In this document: one piece after another, positions 32,203 through 41,446 of the stretch
Layout: each line of letters opens with the position of its first letter
How positions within the stretch are numbered: the stretch's first letter is position 1
Assembly: GCF_009602435.1 (NCBI RefSeq)
Contig: NZ_VZDQ01000011.1
Span: forward strand, 372,001-436,000
From: Sediminibacillus terrae
GTDB taxonomy: Bacteria > Bacillota > Bacilli > Bacillales > Amphibacillaceae
Direction: 5' to 3'
Length of the DNA: 64,000 bases
Notes under the pieces: generated by a model
Seen by the model: only the letters and a program-made list of their open reading frames with translations
What the model was told of the DNA's origin: nothing
The model's database searches: none
Translations under genes and position numbers: made by a program

Positions 32203-33678
32203 CTATCCTTCTACTGTTTTAGTTTGCTCATCTGACTTTTTCGTATTTAAAAACAGAGCGAGCAGCATCCCTGCCAAAGCAAGAATGGAAGCAAACAAAA
32301 AGGCGCTGTTATAACCATGCAACAGTGCGTTGTTGGCTACCTGCTGCTTTGCATCTGCCTGTGATAGTCCTGCCAGGGCGGTCATATCCGGCTGATAGTT
32401 TTTAGCAGCCGTCGTCATCACCGTGATGAGGATAGCTGTACCGATCGAAGCGGAGACCTGTTGCATCGTGTTCGCCATCGCTGAACCATGTGCATTCCAT
32501 TCATCTGGAATTTGGTTTAAACCAGCGGTCATAACCGGCATCATTGCCAAAGCCAAACCAAACATACGGACAGCATACACAATGGCGAGCATCGTAAACG
32601 AGGTGTCCATCGATAAGTTCGTAAATATATAGGTTGTAATCGCAACAATAGCCAAACCAGGTACAGCGAGCCAACGCGCTCCGAATTTATCGAACATCAT
32701 TCCTGTAATCGGCGACATGATTCCCATTACTATCGCCCCTGGAAGCAACATAAGGCCGGACTCAAGCGGTGTGAAGCCGCGTAAATTCTGCATGTATAGC
32801 GGCAGCAATGTTTCTGCACCGATCATCGACATTAAAACAATCATGGTTATGATCAGCGAAAGGCTGAAAATGTTGAATTTAAACACTTTGAATTGTAAGA
32901 GCGGAGTGGCCAATTTTAGCTGACGCCATATGAACAATGCCAGGATAATGGCTCCGCCGATCAAGCAAACAAGAACTTTGGTACTGCTCCAGCCATCTTC
33001 CCCGGCACTGCTGAATCCATATAACAATCCTCCGAACCCGAAAGATGACAGGACAATCGACAAAATATCAATTTTAGGTTTGGTAAGCCTGGTGACATTC
33101 CTCATCGAAAAATATGCGATGATAATGGTCAAAATCACGATCGGCAGAACGATATAGAATAGTGCCCGCCAAGAAAAATATTCAAGCATCCATCCGGACA
33201 ACGTTGGCCCGATTGCCGGAGCAAACGAGATAACGATACCTGCCATTCCCATAACAGCGCCACGGCGATCCCTAGGGATAACGGTTAAAATGACGGTCAT
33301 CATCAACGGCAGCATGATTCCAGAACCGGCTGCCTGGATGACCCTCCCCGTTAGCAGTAATGGAAATACATGAGACAAGGAACTGATCAATGTGCCCAGT
33401 CCAAAAATACTGAAAGCAGTCATGAACAGTTTCCTTGTCGTGAATCGTTCAATTAAAAAAGCGGAAATCGGGATCATTACCCCGTTCGTCAGTAGAAAAG
33501 CTGTCGTCAGCCATTGTACTTTATTTTCTGTAATGCCGAAATCAGCCATAATGGACGGCAATGCTGTTGCCAGCAATGTTTCATTTAACAAACCGACGAA
33601 TGCGCCGATCAACATGACTGTCAGCATCGGACCGATTTTTATATCAGGCTGACTGGTTTCTTGGTTTTGTTCTGTCAT
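32203..33678 (-). CDS. DHA2 family multidrug efflux MFS transporter
   Basis: A 491-residue EmrB/QacA-type exporter with 14 predicted helices; landmarks LNETLLATALPSIMADFG, QWLTTAFLLTNGVMIPISAFLIERFTTRKLF and the antiporter motif GIVISFAPAIGPTLSGWM. It is a paralogue of the gene at 22513-23934. Its ATG overlaps the TetR stop by 4 nt (ATGA), so regulator and pump are one operon. Substrate unknown; LmrB-like in family terms. Confidence 0.92.
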   Translation of the reverse strand: MTEQNQETSQPDIKIGPMLTVMLIGAFVGLLNETLLATALPSIMADFGITENKVQWLTTAFLLTNGVMIPISAFLIERFTTRKLFMTAFSIFGLGTLISSLSHVFPLLLTGRVIQAAGSGIMLPLMMTVILTVIPRDRRGAVMGMAGIVISFAPAIGPTLSGWMLEYFSWRALFYIVLPIVILTIIIAYFSMRNVTRLTKPKIDILSIVLSSFGFGGLLYGFSSAGEDGWSSTKVLVCLIGGAIILALFIWRQLKLATPLLQFKVFKFNIFSLSLIITMIVLMSMIGAETLLPLYMQNLRGFTPLESGLMLLPGAIVMGIMSPITGMMFDKFGARWLAVPGLAIVAITTYIFTNLSMDTSFTMLAIVYAVRMFGLALAMMPVMTAGLNQIPDEWNAHGSAMANTMQQVSASIGTAILITVMTTAAKNYQPDMTALAGLSQADAKQQVANNALLHGYNSAFLFASILALAGMLLALFLNTKKSDEQTKTVEG

Positions 33679-34565
33679 TTTCTATCTTCTCCTTCTTCCC
33701 TGAATAATCTGTTTAGTGTTTGCTCGATTTGCAGAAGACTGCATACTAAGCTATCCTGCTGTTTCAAATAATGCAGCATGGCTTCCAGCAAGTATGCCTC
33801 CGGCTTGTCTTTTTGAACTTCTTCAGCAAGACGGTTCAAAGCCGCTAATGTATGAGTTTTTGATTTTTCCGGAACGGCAAGCATTTCAGCCTCTTGTCTG
33901 ACAGACTCTAATTGATTTTGCAGCAGTTGTTTCAAGCGGACAGAATCATCGGCCTGTTTATCTGGTAATACCGCCTCTTCACTAAGGATAGGTTCCAAAC
34001 TTCCCGCCCTTTTAATCATAGCTTCTAAGACATCCGTCAGTAAAAGAGCCAATCTATCCACCGGTACTTGTATTTGCTTGAATACCAGTAAATATATATA
34101 CTCCTTCATCATCCCCTCGAACATGACGACGATATCCCAAATACCATGGCTGGGCCCAAATGCTTCGATGAGACTTTGTTTATGCCACTCGATTAATTCT
34201 ATGTGGAATTCCTTCATCATTTGGGAAATTTCATTTGATTCTTCCGGAGGGAACTCTTTGAATAGAGTAAAAAATATTGAACTGTTCTGAAGGGTTTGCT
34301 CGAGCTCAATTGCAATTCGTTTTTGCAGTACCTCCTTGCCGGTCAATATCCCGTTAAATTGAACAGAATGGGCTTTTAAGAACATTTTATCGTGACTGTC
34401 CTTGACCAATTCAATAAGTAATGCTTCTTTACTGGCAAAATGTTTGTAAAAAGCTCCCTTGGAAACACCCGTCTCCAAAGCTATTTCCTGTACAGAGGTC
34501 ATATGGTAGCCTTTTTCCGCAAATAGCCGGATTGCCGCTTCTTTTAAAGCCTGTTTTTTACTGAT
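33675..34565 (-). CDS. TetR family regulator with non-canonical start
   Basis: A 296-residue protein: TetR DNA-binding domain (KKQALKEAAIRLFAEKGYH, TSVQEIALETGVSKGAFYKHFASKEALLIELV) and a long helical C-terminal half. The frame reaches upstream of the first ATG (34502), and the 20 residues before it are the essential first helix of the domain. The only codon well placed after GGGGGGAG is ATC at 34563-34565, where ATG would be expected. Two operator-like direct repeats lie just upstream. It should repress the DHA2 exporter with which it overlaps. Confidence 0.82.
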   Translation of the reverse strand: MSKKQALKEAAIRLFAEKGYHMTSVQEIALETGVSKGAFYKHFASKEALLIELVKDSHDKMFLKAHSVQFNGILTGKEVLQKRIAIELEQTLQNSSIFFTLFKEFPPEESNEISQMMKEFHIELIEWHKQSLIEAFGPSHGIWDIVVMFEGMMKEYIYLLVFKQIQVPVDRLALLLTDVLEAMIKRAGSLEPILSEEAVLPDKQADDSVRLKQLLQNQLESVRQEAEMLAVPEKSKTHTLAALNRLAEEVQKDKPEAYLLEAMLHYLKQQDSLVCSLLQIEQTLNRLFREEGEDRK

Positions 34566-34578
34566 TTGTCTCCCCCCT

Positions 34579-34611
34579 GAACCAATCGGTTACCTTTTAG
34601 AACCAACCGGT
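34579..34611 (-). promoter_or_regulatory. direct-repeat operators for the TetR-DHA2 operon
   Basis: GAACCAATCGGT (34579-34590) and GAACCAACCGGT (34600-34611) differ at one position and start 21 bp apart, two helical turns. Each contains an AACC/GGTT half-palindrome. They lie between the promoter and the ribosome binding site. Confidence 0.65.
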
Positions 34612-34629
34612 CATTAAATCATGAGGATT

Positions 34630-34658
34630 ATCATATGATACTAAACGCTGTTTGTCAA
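34630..34658 (-). promoter_or_regulatory. sigma-A promoter of the TetR-DHA2 operon
   Basis: TTGACA (34653-34658) and TATGAT (34630-34635) on the minus strand with exactly 17 nt between them. Confidence 0.85.
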
Positions 34659-34705
34659 CCACAATCATTGGTATTCAACTAGCAAAAATAGGAACAAGGA
34701 GGTAT

Positions 34706-35395
34706 CTATTTTCTCCTGTTCCTAGTCTCTTTGCTATATTTCAACACGTCTATCTTCAATAAATCCTCTAATTGATGAATGGTGTAATCGGCTGGTTCCG
34801 GATTACTCCCCTTTGTCTTTTTCCATACAGTAATCATCCCTGCGTTTCCTGCTGCTGCAATATCCTTTTGCGGATGGTCTCCGACAAACAAGCATTTGTC
34901 CAGGGGAGCGTCCAGCTGCCTTGAAGCTCTATGGAAGATAGTTGGATCAGGTTTTTTGATCCCCTCTTTTTCAGAAACCAACACTACGTCAAAAAAACTT
35001 TCAATACCAAGCGCTTTGATGGAATCCAGTTGAAAGGGATACCGGCCATTCGTGATGACTCCTAACTTTAACCCCTGAAACCTCAAGGTTTCCAGGACAC
35101 TTTTAAGGTTGGGATACGGGATACAACTATTCTTGAAGTGACTTATGTAATCATCAAGTAATTCCTGCCATGAAACAGAAGTAATGGAAAACATACTGAC
35201 CAGCTGCTGATATACCCTGTCTTTCCAAACATATCCGCCGGCGTCTAATTTCAAGAAAGCTTCGATAAATTCCTTTTTCTCCACATCTTCCAAATAGCCC
35301 TCCAGCCGGTCATATTGACGATGTATGAAAAAGCGAATGCTTCTTTCACGGTCCAGCATGGTCCCATCCAGATCAAACAGAACAGCCTGTGTCAT
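34706..35395 (-). CDS. HAD family hydrolase
   Basis: A 229-residue HAD-IA phosphatase. Motif I is AVLFDLDGTMLDRE, motif II VITNGRYPFQ, motif III KKPDPTIFHRA and motif IV CLFVGDHPQKDIAAAGNAGM, so the catalytic set is complete. A helical cap of type 1 lies at residues ~18-95. Substrate unknown; related to YjjG/YsaA-like phosphatases. AGAGG precedes the ATG. Confidence 0.9.
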   Translation of the reverse strand: MTQAVLFDLDGTMLDRERSIRFFIHRQYDRLEGYLEDVEKKEFIEAFLKLDAGGYVWKDRVYQQLVSMFSITSVSWQELLDDYISHFKNSCIPYPNLKSVLETLRFQGLKLGVITNGRYPFQLDSIKALGIESFFDVVLVSEKEGIKKPDPTIFHRASRQLDAPLDKCLFVGDHPQKDIAAAGNAGMITVWKKTKGSNPEPADYTIHQLEDLLKIDVLKYSKETRNRRK

Positions 35396-35408
35396 AATGC
35401 CAACCTCT

Positions 35409-35573
35409 TCATGTCTGGTAACCGATCAAAAAATCCTTTGTTCCTTTTTTGCCAGCGCAAGACTTGAGCAGCATCTCCCTTAACAATTGGACATATGTGC
35501 ATCGTCCCTCTCCTTCTATTTCGCCTGGATTTTTTCCATCATCTTCAACATTTATACTATATCCTAATCCGTT
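35409..35573 (-). CDS. uncertain small ORF upstream of the HAD gene
   Basis: A possible 54-residue frame starting MNGLGYSINVEDDGKNPGE and ending FLIGYQT, on the same strand and 13 nt before the HAD gene. GAGGAG lies 12 nt before the ATG, farther than usual. No family recognised; it may not be translated. Confidence 0.25.
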   Translation of the reverse strand, partial: NGLGYSINVEDDGKNPGEIEGEGRCTYVQLLREMLLKSCAGKKGTKDFLIGYQT

Positions 35574-35612
35574 CATCTTCGTCGACAACTCCTCAATATT
35601 TCCTGCCATAAG

Positions 35613-35664
35613 AAAAACCGAACGATGATTCAAAACAACCTTCGAAAATCGTTCGGTTTTTTTA
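35613..35664 (-). terminator. family-B hairpin terminator of the opp operon
   Basis: AACCGAACGAT pairs with ATCGTTCGGTT around a 25-nt loop, flanked by A5 and T7 runs. It follows oppA by about 40 nt. Confidence 0.75.
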
Positions 35665-35705
35665 TATTCACCTTGTCTTGCATCCACTACTTCTAGTCTA
35701 TTCGG

Positions 35706-37532
35706 TTATTCAGCAGTCACTGCTTCTTCCTGAGTCAAAGCTAACTGATAACGATAGATTCCGACTCCATCCTTGAAGTCGACAGCATAGTTTTGCACCC
35801 GGTTGTTCACCGGAATGATCACTGCCCGGTAGACCGTCGGGAATACAGGGATTTCGTCCACCATCAGCTCCTGCCATTTACTATAGACATCCTGACGGTA
35901 AGCCTCGTCGAATGCTTTTTCCGACACCCCTTCCTGCAGCAAGGCATCGTTTTCTTCACTTGCATAACGGGTATAATTAAAAGCAGCATCTCTGCCATAT
36001 AAACCAGCCGGATTGACATCATACCCTACAGACCAGGCACCTTGATAAATGTCGATTTCCGGATCATCTGCTTCCACACGGTCATAGAAAGTATTGAATT
36101 CCTGCAAACGGCCATCAAGCAATTCGACTTTCAAGCCTACTGCTTCCCACGCCTGGATATAATATTGAGCCAACGGTTCTGCAGTGTCACCTCCTGACAT
36201 CGAAGCAAAGTTGATCACAAGCTCATTGCCATCTTTGTCCTCACGGATACCATCGCCATTGACATCTTCATAGCCAGCATCGTCCAAAAGCTGGTTCGCC
36301 TTGTCAGGATCGTAGGTCGGCGCTTCGATACTGTCATCATGATAGTCAGGGTGGGATGGAGGAATGAGTGTATTGGCATTCCAGCGAAGCCCGTTGTAAA
36401 ACTTTTTGCCGACCGTATCATTGTCTACGGCATGCCACATGGCTCTTCTTAGATCAACGTCTGCCATTTTTGCTTCAGGATCCGGGATGACCTCACCAGC
36501 CTCTGCATCCCATTTTCCCAATTTGAAACCAATGTACGTATAAGCAAGGTCTACGTCGCCGACAAACTCTACATTGGACATATCCGCATTCTCTGGATAT
36601 TGATCGGTAGGAAAACTATCAACCAAGTCCACTTCTCCATTTTCCAATGCCTGCACGACTACATTCGGATTGATCACTTTTAGCGTAACCCCATCGAGGT
36701 TTGGTTCCCCCCGCCAGTAATTTTCGTTTTTCACGAAGGTCACGGATTCACCAGGCACAATCGAGTCTACTTTAAAAGGACCCATCCCGATGGGTTTTTC
36801 CCGTACTTCCGGAGAGGAAGACATATCAGCAACCGGAATGTCTTTGAAGATATGTTTTGGCATAGCATAAGACCAAATGCCGCTTGACAAAAGCGATGGG
36901 GTAAAGGTGTCATAGGATATTTTCATGGTTTTTTCATCGATGACTTCAATTCCGGATATTGCGTCTGCCTCTCCACTATGGTAGGCCTCCATGCCTTTGA
37001 TAATAGTAAAATCCGATCCATATCGGATTCCGTCATAGTCCGGGTGACCTATCACCTCGTAGGCAAACTGCCAGTCTTCAGCTGTCACAGGCTCACCATC
37101 ATGCCAGTTGACGTTATCGCGGATTTTGAATGTGATTGTCTTTGCTTCCCTGTCTACATCGAGCGTTGCAGCTCCGTCATTCGTATAAGCGTAGTTTTCA
37201 TCCACATCCAACAACGATTCATCGAACCAGCTAATCACCTGTGCATCTGGATTTCCGGAGTAAAAGTTAAAGTTCAATGTCCCTTCAAAAGCAGTATCGG
37301 AAACTAAGCCGAAGTTAAGCGTCCCGCCCTCGATGGCCTCTCCTTGATTGGTCTTGATTTGTTCAAAATCATCAATCGAAAAAACATCGTCCTGTGCAGC
37401 TTCACCCTTATCCGCATTGTCGTTTCCTTCGACTTCCGCTTCTGCATCCTCGTCATTGCACGCTGTCAAAATGAAAAACATAAGGACCAGCGTCAACAAG
37501 GAAAACAGCTTGCCGAGATATCTCTTACTCAT
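35706..37532 (-). CDS. oppA: oligopeptide ABC transporter substrate-binding lipoprotein
   Basis: A 608-residue SBP_bac_5 protein. The signal peptide ends in the lipobox LTAC with the lipidated Cys at residue 25, followed by an acidic Asp/Glu-rich linker. The mature domain has GTLNFGLVSDTAFEGTLN, NVNWHDGEPVTAEDWQFAYE and the C-terminal FPTVYRAVIIPVNNRVQNYAVDF typical of OppA. It would capture peptides outside the membrane for OppBCDF. AGGGGAGG precedes the ATG. Unusually it is the last gene of the operon, 106 nt after oppC. Confidence 0.93.
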   Translation of the reverse strand: MSKRYLGKLFSLLTLVLMFFILTACNDEDAEAEVEGNDNADKGEAAQDDVFSIDDFEQIKTNQGEAIEGGTLNFGLVSDTAFEGTLNFNFYSGNPDAQVISWFDESLLDVDENYAYTNDGAATLDVDREAKTITFKIRDNVNWHDGEPVTAEDWQFAYEVIGHPDYDGIRYGSDFTIIKGMEAYHSGEADAISGIEVIDEKTMKISYDTFTPSLLSSGIWSYAMPKHIFKDIPVADMSSSPEVREKPIGMGPFKVDSIVPGESVTFVKNENYWRGEPNLDGVTLKVINPNVVVQALENGEVDLVDSFPTDQYPENADMSNVEFVGDVDLAYTYIGFKLGKWDAEAGEVIPDPEAKMADVDLRRAMWHAVDNDTVGKKFYNGLRWNANTLIPPSHPDYHDDSIEAPTYDPDKANQLLDDAGYEDVNGDGIREDKDGNELVINFASMSGGDTAEPLAQYYIQAWEAVGLKVELLDGRLQEFNTFYDRVEADDPEIDIYQGAWSVGYDVNPAGLYGRDAAFNYTRYASEENDALLQEGVSEKAFDEAYRQDVYSKWQELMVDEIPVFPTVYRAVIIPVNNRVQNYAVDFKDGVGIYRYQLALTQEEAVTAE

Positions 37533-37638
37533 CTAATTTCCTCCCCTTAAAATGGTATGCCAGCGCTAGTGACTGACTATCTATACACAGCATCAATAAC
37601 ACCGTCATTGATGTGAGTATCCACTCTAACTGCCTTCT

Positions 37639-38538
37639 TCACCCTCGCCTCTGTCTTGAATCGGAAGCCCGCTTCAGTGCTTCACCCACATTGCGGACGC
37701 TTAACATCAGCACAAAAATCAGTACCGCTGCTGGCACCCATATCCACCATCTGTATTCCAAGGTTTGCGGGTTCCTAGCATAACCAAGCAAAGTACCAAG
37801 ACTTGGCGTGCTTTCCGGAAATCCGAATCCCAGAAAAGACAGCCCGGACTCCAAACCGATATTCGCAGCTAAATTCAACGTCATCGTAACGATAATCAAG
37901 GAACTCAAATTCGGCAAGACTTGTGAAAACATGATTTTCCGTTCCGGAGTTCCCAGCGATTTGGACGCCTGAGCATAATCCAGTTCCCTTTCCTGTAAGG
38001 CTTTGGAACGAACCAAACGGGCAATCCCCATCCATAAAAAGGAAGTCATAATCAAAGAAAACGAAAAAATATCATATTTGGGAACAATAGCTACGAAAAC
38101 AATGACAATCATCAAAAACGGGAGAATAAGAAAGAAGTCGACGACCCGCATCATGATATTATCGACCGTCCCGCCAAAGTAACCGGAAATCAAACCATAC
38201 AGCACCCCTATGATTCCGGTCATCAAGGTGACCAGAATACCGATAGACAGAGAATTGCGTGTACCAATGATCAATTGGCCGAACACATCCCTGCCACCAT
38301 AATCTGTCCCAAGCCAAAATTCTTCCGATGGGGGTTGATGGATCTCAAACAAATCCACCGAAACAATTTCATCTTGATCTAAAAACAAGGAAATGCCATA
38401 CACAAAAATCGTGACCAACAACAAGAAAATGAAGGATATAAGTGCAATCCGGTCCCTGGCCAGTTCCCGCCACAAAATCATGACTCCGGAAGGGCTTTTT
38501 TCCTGTTTGCCAGGAGTGCCAGCCTGCAGTTCAGCCAT
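37639..38538 (-). CDS. oppC: oligopeptide ABC transporter permease OppC
   Basis: A 299-residue inner permease with six helices. The long second-position loop (DQDEIVSVDLFEIHQPPSEEFWLGTDYGGRDVFGQLI) and the EAA loop ALQERELDYAQASKSLGTPERKIMFSQVLPN identify OppC/AppC. GTG at 38547 overlaps the AGAGGTG site, so the ATG at 38538 is the likely start. Lies 20 nt after oppB. Confidence 0.93.
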   Translation of the reverse strand: MAELQAGTPGKQEKSPSGVMILWRELARDRIALISFIFLLLVTIFVYGISLFLDQDEIVSVDLFEIHQPPSEEFWLGTDYGGRDVFGQLIIGTRNSLSIGILVTLMTGIIGVLYGLISGYFGGTVDNIMMRVVDFFLILPFLMIVIVFVAIVPKYDIFSFSLIMTSFLWMGIARLVRSKALQERELDYAQASKSLGTPERKIMFSQVLPNLSSLIIVTMTLNLAANIGLESGLSFLGFGFPESTPSLGTLLGYARNPQTLEYRWWIWVPAAVLIFVLMLSVRNVGEALKRASDSRQRRG

Positions 38539-38558
38539 GTTTTTCACCTCTTGATCAT

Positions 38559-39521
38559 TTATTTAATACGGATTCTGGGATCTACAATGCTTAAAATGAT
38601 ATCCGACAGCAGCACACCTAAGATGGAAACCACACCCAGCAGCAACACGACCGAAGTGACCACGCTATAATCCCGTAGCGCGATAGAATCCATGAATAAC
38701 AATCCCATTCCCGGGTAACTGTAAATGGTTTCGACGAATATCGTTCCTCCAATCAAACCAGTGATTTCAAAACCGAGGAATGCCGCAAGCGGAAGCAGAG
38801 AATTACGCAAGATATGACGATTATAGACCCGGGACTCCGGAGCCCCTTTCGCTCTTGCTGTGATAATGAAATCTTTTTGTTTGGTATCGATTATTTCACT
38901 GCGTAAATATTGGACAGTATTCACTGTGGTGATCAAAGCCATGGACAGAGCCGGCAATAATAGGTGCTGCAGTTTACTCACAATATAAGGGAAGGTTCCT
39001 GGCTCAAGTCCCGGTGCCACGCTGCCTCCCGTCGGAAACCATTCCAGCTTGAACCCGAAAACCCAAAGAGATACCAAAGCAAATATGAATAACGGAGTAG
39101 CAAAGCCAATGTAGGTATAGCCTGTGATCAACTGGTCGCGAAGTGTGTCATTGTATCTCCCGCTTGTAATGCCAAGAGGGATTGCAATTAGATAGGTAAG
39201 AATCAGGGTTGCAACAGCAAGCCAAAAAGTATTGGCAAGCCGCTGTCCAATCAAATCCGTCACTGGCATTTTATGACGGAAAGACTGACCGAGATCTCCA
39301 TGAAGCGCGGAACCCACCCAATCCACATACTGCACATACCAAGGATTGTTCAAGCCAAGTTTTTCACGTTGCGCCTCGATGGCTGCTGGATCGATATTCG
39401 GATCAATTTGTCCAGAGAGAGCGTCACCGGGCATCATCTGAGCCATAAGGAATACCAGGACACTCAGCAATAAAACTTGTGGCATCGTAATGAGCAACCT
39501 TCTAACAATGAATTTCCACAT
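38559..39521 (-). CDS. oppB: oligopeptide ABC transporter permease OppB
   Basis: A 320-residue permease starting MWKFIVRRLLITMPQVLLLSVLVFLMAQMMPGD, the usual OppB/AppB beginning, and with the EAA loop TARAKGAPESRVYNRHILRNSLLPLAAFLGFEITGLIGGTIFVETIYSYPGMG. It pairs with OppC to form the membrane channel. It starts 7 nt after oppF. Confidence 0.94.
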   Translation of the reverse strand: MWKFIVRRLLITMPQVLLLSVLVFLMAQMMPGDALSGQIDPNIDPAAIEAQREKLGLNNPWYVQYVDWVGSALHGDLGQSFRHKMPVTDLIGQRLANTFWLAVATLILTYLIAIPLGITSGRYNDTLRDQLITGYTYIGFATPLFIFALVSLWVFGFKLEWFPTGGSVAPGLEPGTFPYIVSKLQHLLLPALSMALITTVNTVQYLRSEIIDTKQKDFIITARAKGAPESRVYNRHILRNSLLPLAAFLGFEITGLIGGTIFVETIYSYPGMGLLFMDSIALRDYSVVTSVVLLLGVVSILGVLLSDIILSIVDPRIRIK

Positions 39522-39528
39522 AAGATCC

Positions 39529-40452
39529 TCAACCTTTCTCCGGCAATGCTGCTAGGTGGGAATCAGAGATGTTGCGCAAATCATAGACAAGCCCTTGTTC
39601 ATCAAAATAATCATGGTAAGAACGTGTGTATTCGGCCTGTACTTCCTGGCGCAGACGCTTTTGAAGAGACCTTTTTTTCGGATCGATATCCGGTATCGCC
39701 GCCACCAGCCGTTTTGTGTATATGTGCTGTGGACTATTGAATATCTCTCCCGTTGTCCCCTCTTCGACAAAACGGCCCTTGTACATAATTCCGATCCGGT
39801 CACTCATATGCTTGACAATCCCCAAGTCATGGCTGATAAACAAATATGTAAGGTTCAATTCCTCCTGGATCTCCTGCATAAAGTTCAGTACTTGAGCCTG
39901 GACCGATACATCAAGAGCGGAAACGGGTTCATCGGCTATGATAAGTTTCGGTTTCAATGCTATCGCCCGGGCAATTCCGATTCTCTGCCGCTGACCACCT
40001 GAAAATTCATGAGGGTATTTCCAGATGCTGTCCTCGCTTAGTCCCACCCTTTTTAAAAGTTGAATCACTTGTTCCAGCTCGTCCTGTTTGGTCAGGTTCT
40101 CATAGTTCCGAAGCGGTTCGGCGATAATATCCAGCACACGCTTCCTCGGGTTCAAAGAGGAGTAAGGGTCTTGGAAGATCATTTGAACATCTTTTTTTCG
40201 CCTGGGATTTTTCCCCGTTAAACCTTCTCCCTCGAAAATCACCTGTCCCTCCGTTATTTTGTTCAAACCGATGATCGCCCGTCCGGTAGTTGTTTTTCCT
40301 GATCCTGATTCCCCCACCAATCCGTAGGTTTTCCCTTGTTCAATTGTAAAAGATACACCGTCCACTGCTTTCACAGCGCCGATTTTTCGATTGAACAACC
40401 CACCCCGGACCGGGAAATGGACTTTCAAATTTTTCACTTCAAGAAATGCCAT
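39529..40452 (-). CDS. oppF: oligopeptide ABC transporter ATPase OppF
   Basis: A 307-residue ABC ATPase. Walker [17 protein letters not shown], signature FSGGQRQRIGIARA, Walker B LIIADEPVSALD, and the OppF-type C-terminal peptide-transport extension after residue ~230. ATG 40452 follows GGGAGGG; the longer upstream frame is the complement-frame continuation into oppD and is not used. It overlaps the end of oppD by 14 nt. Confidence 0.94.
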   Translation of the reverse strand: MAFLEVKNLKVHFPVRGGLFNRKIGAVKAVDGVSFTIEQGKTYGLVGESGSGKTTTGRAIIGLNKITEGQVIFEGEGLTGKNPRRKKDVQMIFQDPYSSLNPRKRVLDIIAEPLRNYENLTKQDELEQVIQLLKRVGLSEDSIWKYPHEFSGGQRQRIGIARAIALKPKLIIADEPVSALDVSVQAQVLNFMQEIQEELNLTYLFISHDLGIVKHMSDRIGIMYKGRFVEEGTTGEIFNSPQHIYTKRLVAAIPDIDPKKRSLQKRLRQEVQAEYTRSYHDYFDEQGLVYDLRNISDSHLAALPEKG

Positions 40453-41446
40453 GCGTCCATCCCTCCCTTTCCGCCGGGAAATGGAAATGGCGATAACACG
40501 TGCATCGCACGAAATGTTCTGGCTCCACTTCATGAAGTTCCGGTTGCTCTTCATGTGCCGAACCATCCAGCCACGGGATACGTTCTGCAAACCTGCAACC
40601 CCGTCTTGGCAGATGCTGGAGCGATGGAACAATACCTTGAATGACATGCAGCTTATCCTGTCCTTCATTCGGAACCGAATGCAAAAGCGATCGGGTATAA
40701 GGATGGAGCGGCTTTTCAAATAACGTATGGACGTCTGCCAGCTCCACTATCTGGCCTGCATACATCACAGCGACCCTGTCCGCCATTTCAGCCACCACCC
40801 CAAGATCATGGGTAATCAGAATGATTCCGGCATGCATGTTTTCTTTTAATTCTCTGATCAAATCTAAAATTTGCGCCTGGATGGTTACATCCAACGCTGT
40901 TGTCGGCTCATCGGCTATCAGCAATTCCGGTCTGTTGGCTATGGCGATGGCAATGATCACCCGCTGTCTCATCCCCCCTGACAATTGATGGGGGAATTGT
41001 TCACAGATTTGTTCCGGGCGGGGAATGCCCACTTGATTCAGTAAATCGATCACTCTTTCTTTCCGCTTTTTTTTGGTAAGTTTTTTCTGGTGGAGCAGAA
41101 TGGCTTCCCCTATTTGATCTCCAATATTCATGAGGGGGTTCAAAGCCGTCAACGGGTCCTGAAAAATCATGGAAAGTTGGTCACCACGGAGCTGATTAAG
41201 CTTGCTATACGGCAACCCAACCAGTTCTTGCTCTTTAAATAATATACTGCCTTCTATTTTTGCCCGATTGTGCAACCCCATGATGGAAAAAGCCAGAGCA
41301 CTTTTACCTGAGCCTGATTCACCGACAATTGCCAACACTTCATTTTTGTTAACCGTCAACGTCACATCGTCTACTGCAGCATAATAATCATCATGGATTC
41401 GAAAAGACGTGTTTAAATGCTGAATCTCGAGTAACGTATCAGCCAA
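40439..41446 (-). CDS. oppD: oligopeptide ABC transporter ATPase OppD
   Basis: A 335-residue ABC ATPase with Walker [20 protein letters not shown], signature [16 protein letters not shown], Walker [17 protein letters not shown] and the H-loop [26 protein letters not shown]. The C-terminal CRFAERIPW and VRCTCYRH segments hold the Cys residues common in OppD. I start at TTG 41446, 6 nt after GGGAGGG. First gene of oppD-oppF-oppB-oppC-oppA. Confidence 0.93.
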   Translation of the reverse strand: MADTLLEIQHLNTSFRIHDDYYAAVDDVTLTVNKNEVLAIVGESGSGKSALAFSIMGLHNRAKIEGSILFKEQELVGLPYSKLNQLRGDQLSMIFQDPLTALNPLMNIGDQIGEAILLHQKKLTKKKRKERVIDLLNQVGIPRPEQICEQFPHQLSGGMRQRVIIAIAIANRPELLIADEPTTALDVTIQAQILDLIRELKENMHAGIILITHDLGVVAEMADRVAVMYAGQIVELADVHTLFEKPLHPYTRSLLHSVPNEGQDKLHVIQGIVPSLQHLPRRGCRFAERIPWLDGSAHEEQPELHEVEPEHFVRCTCYRHFHFPAEREGWTHGIS

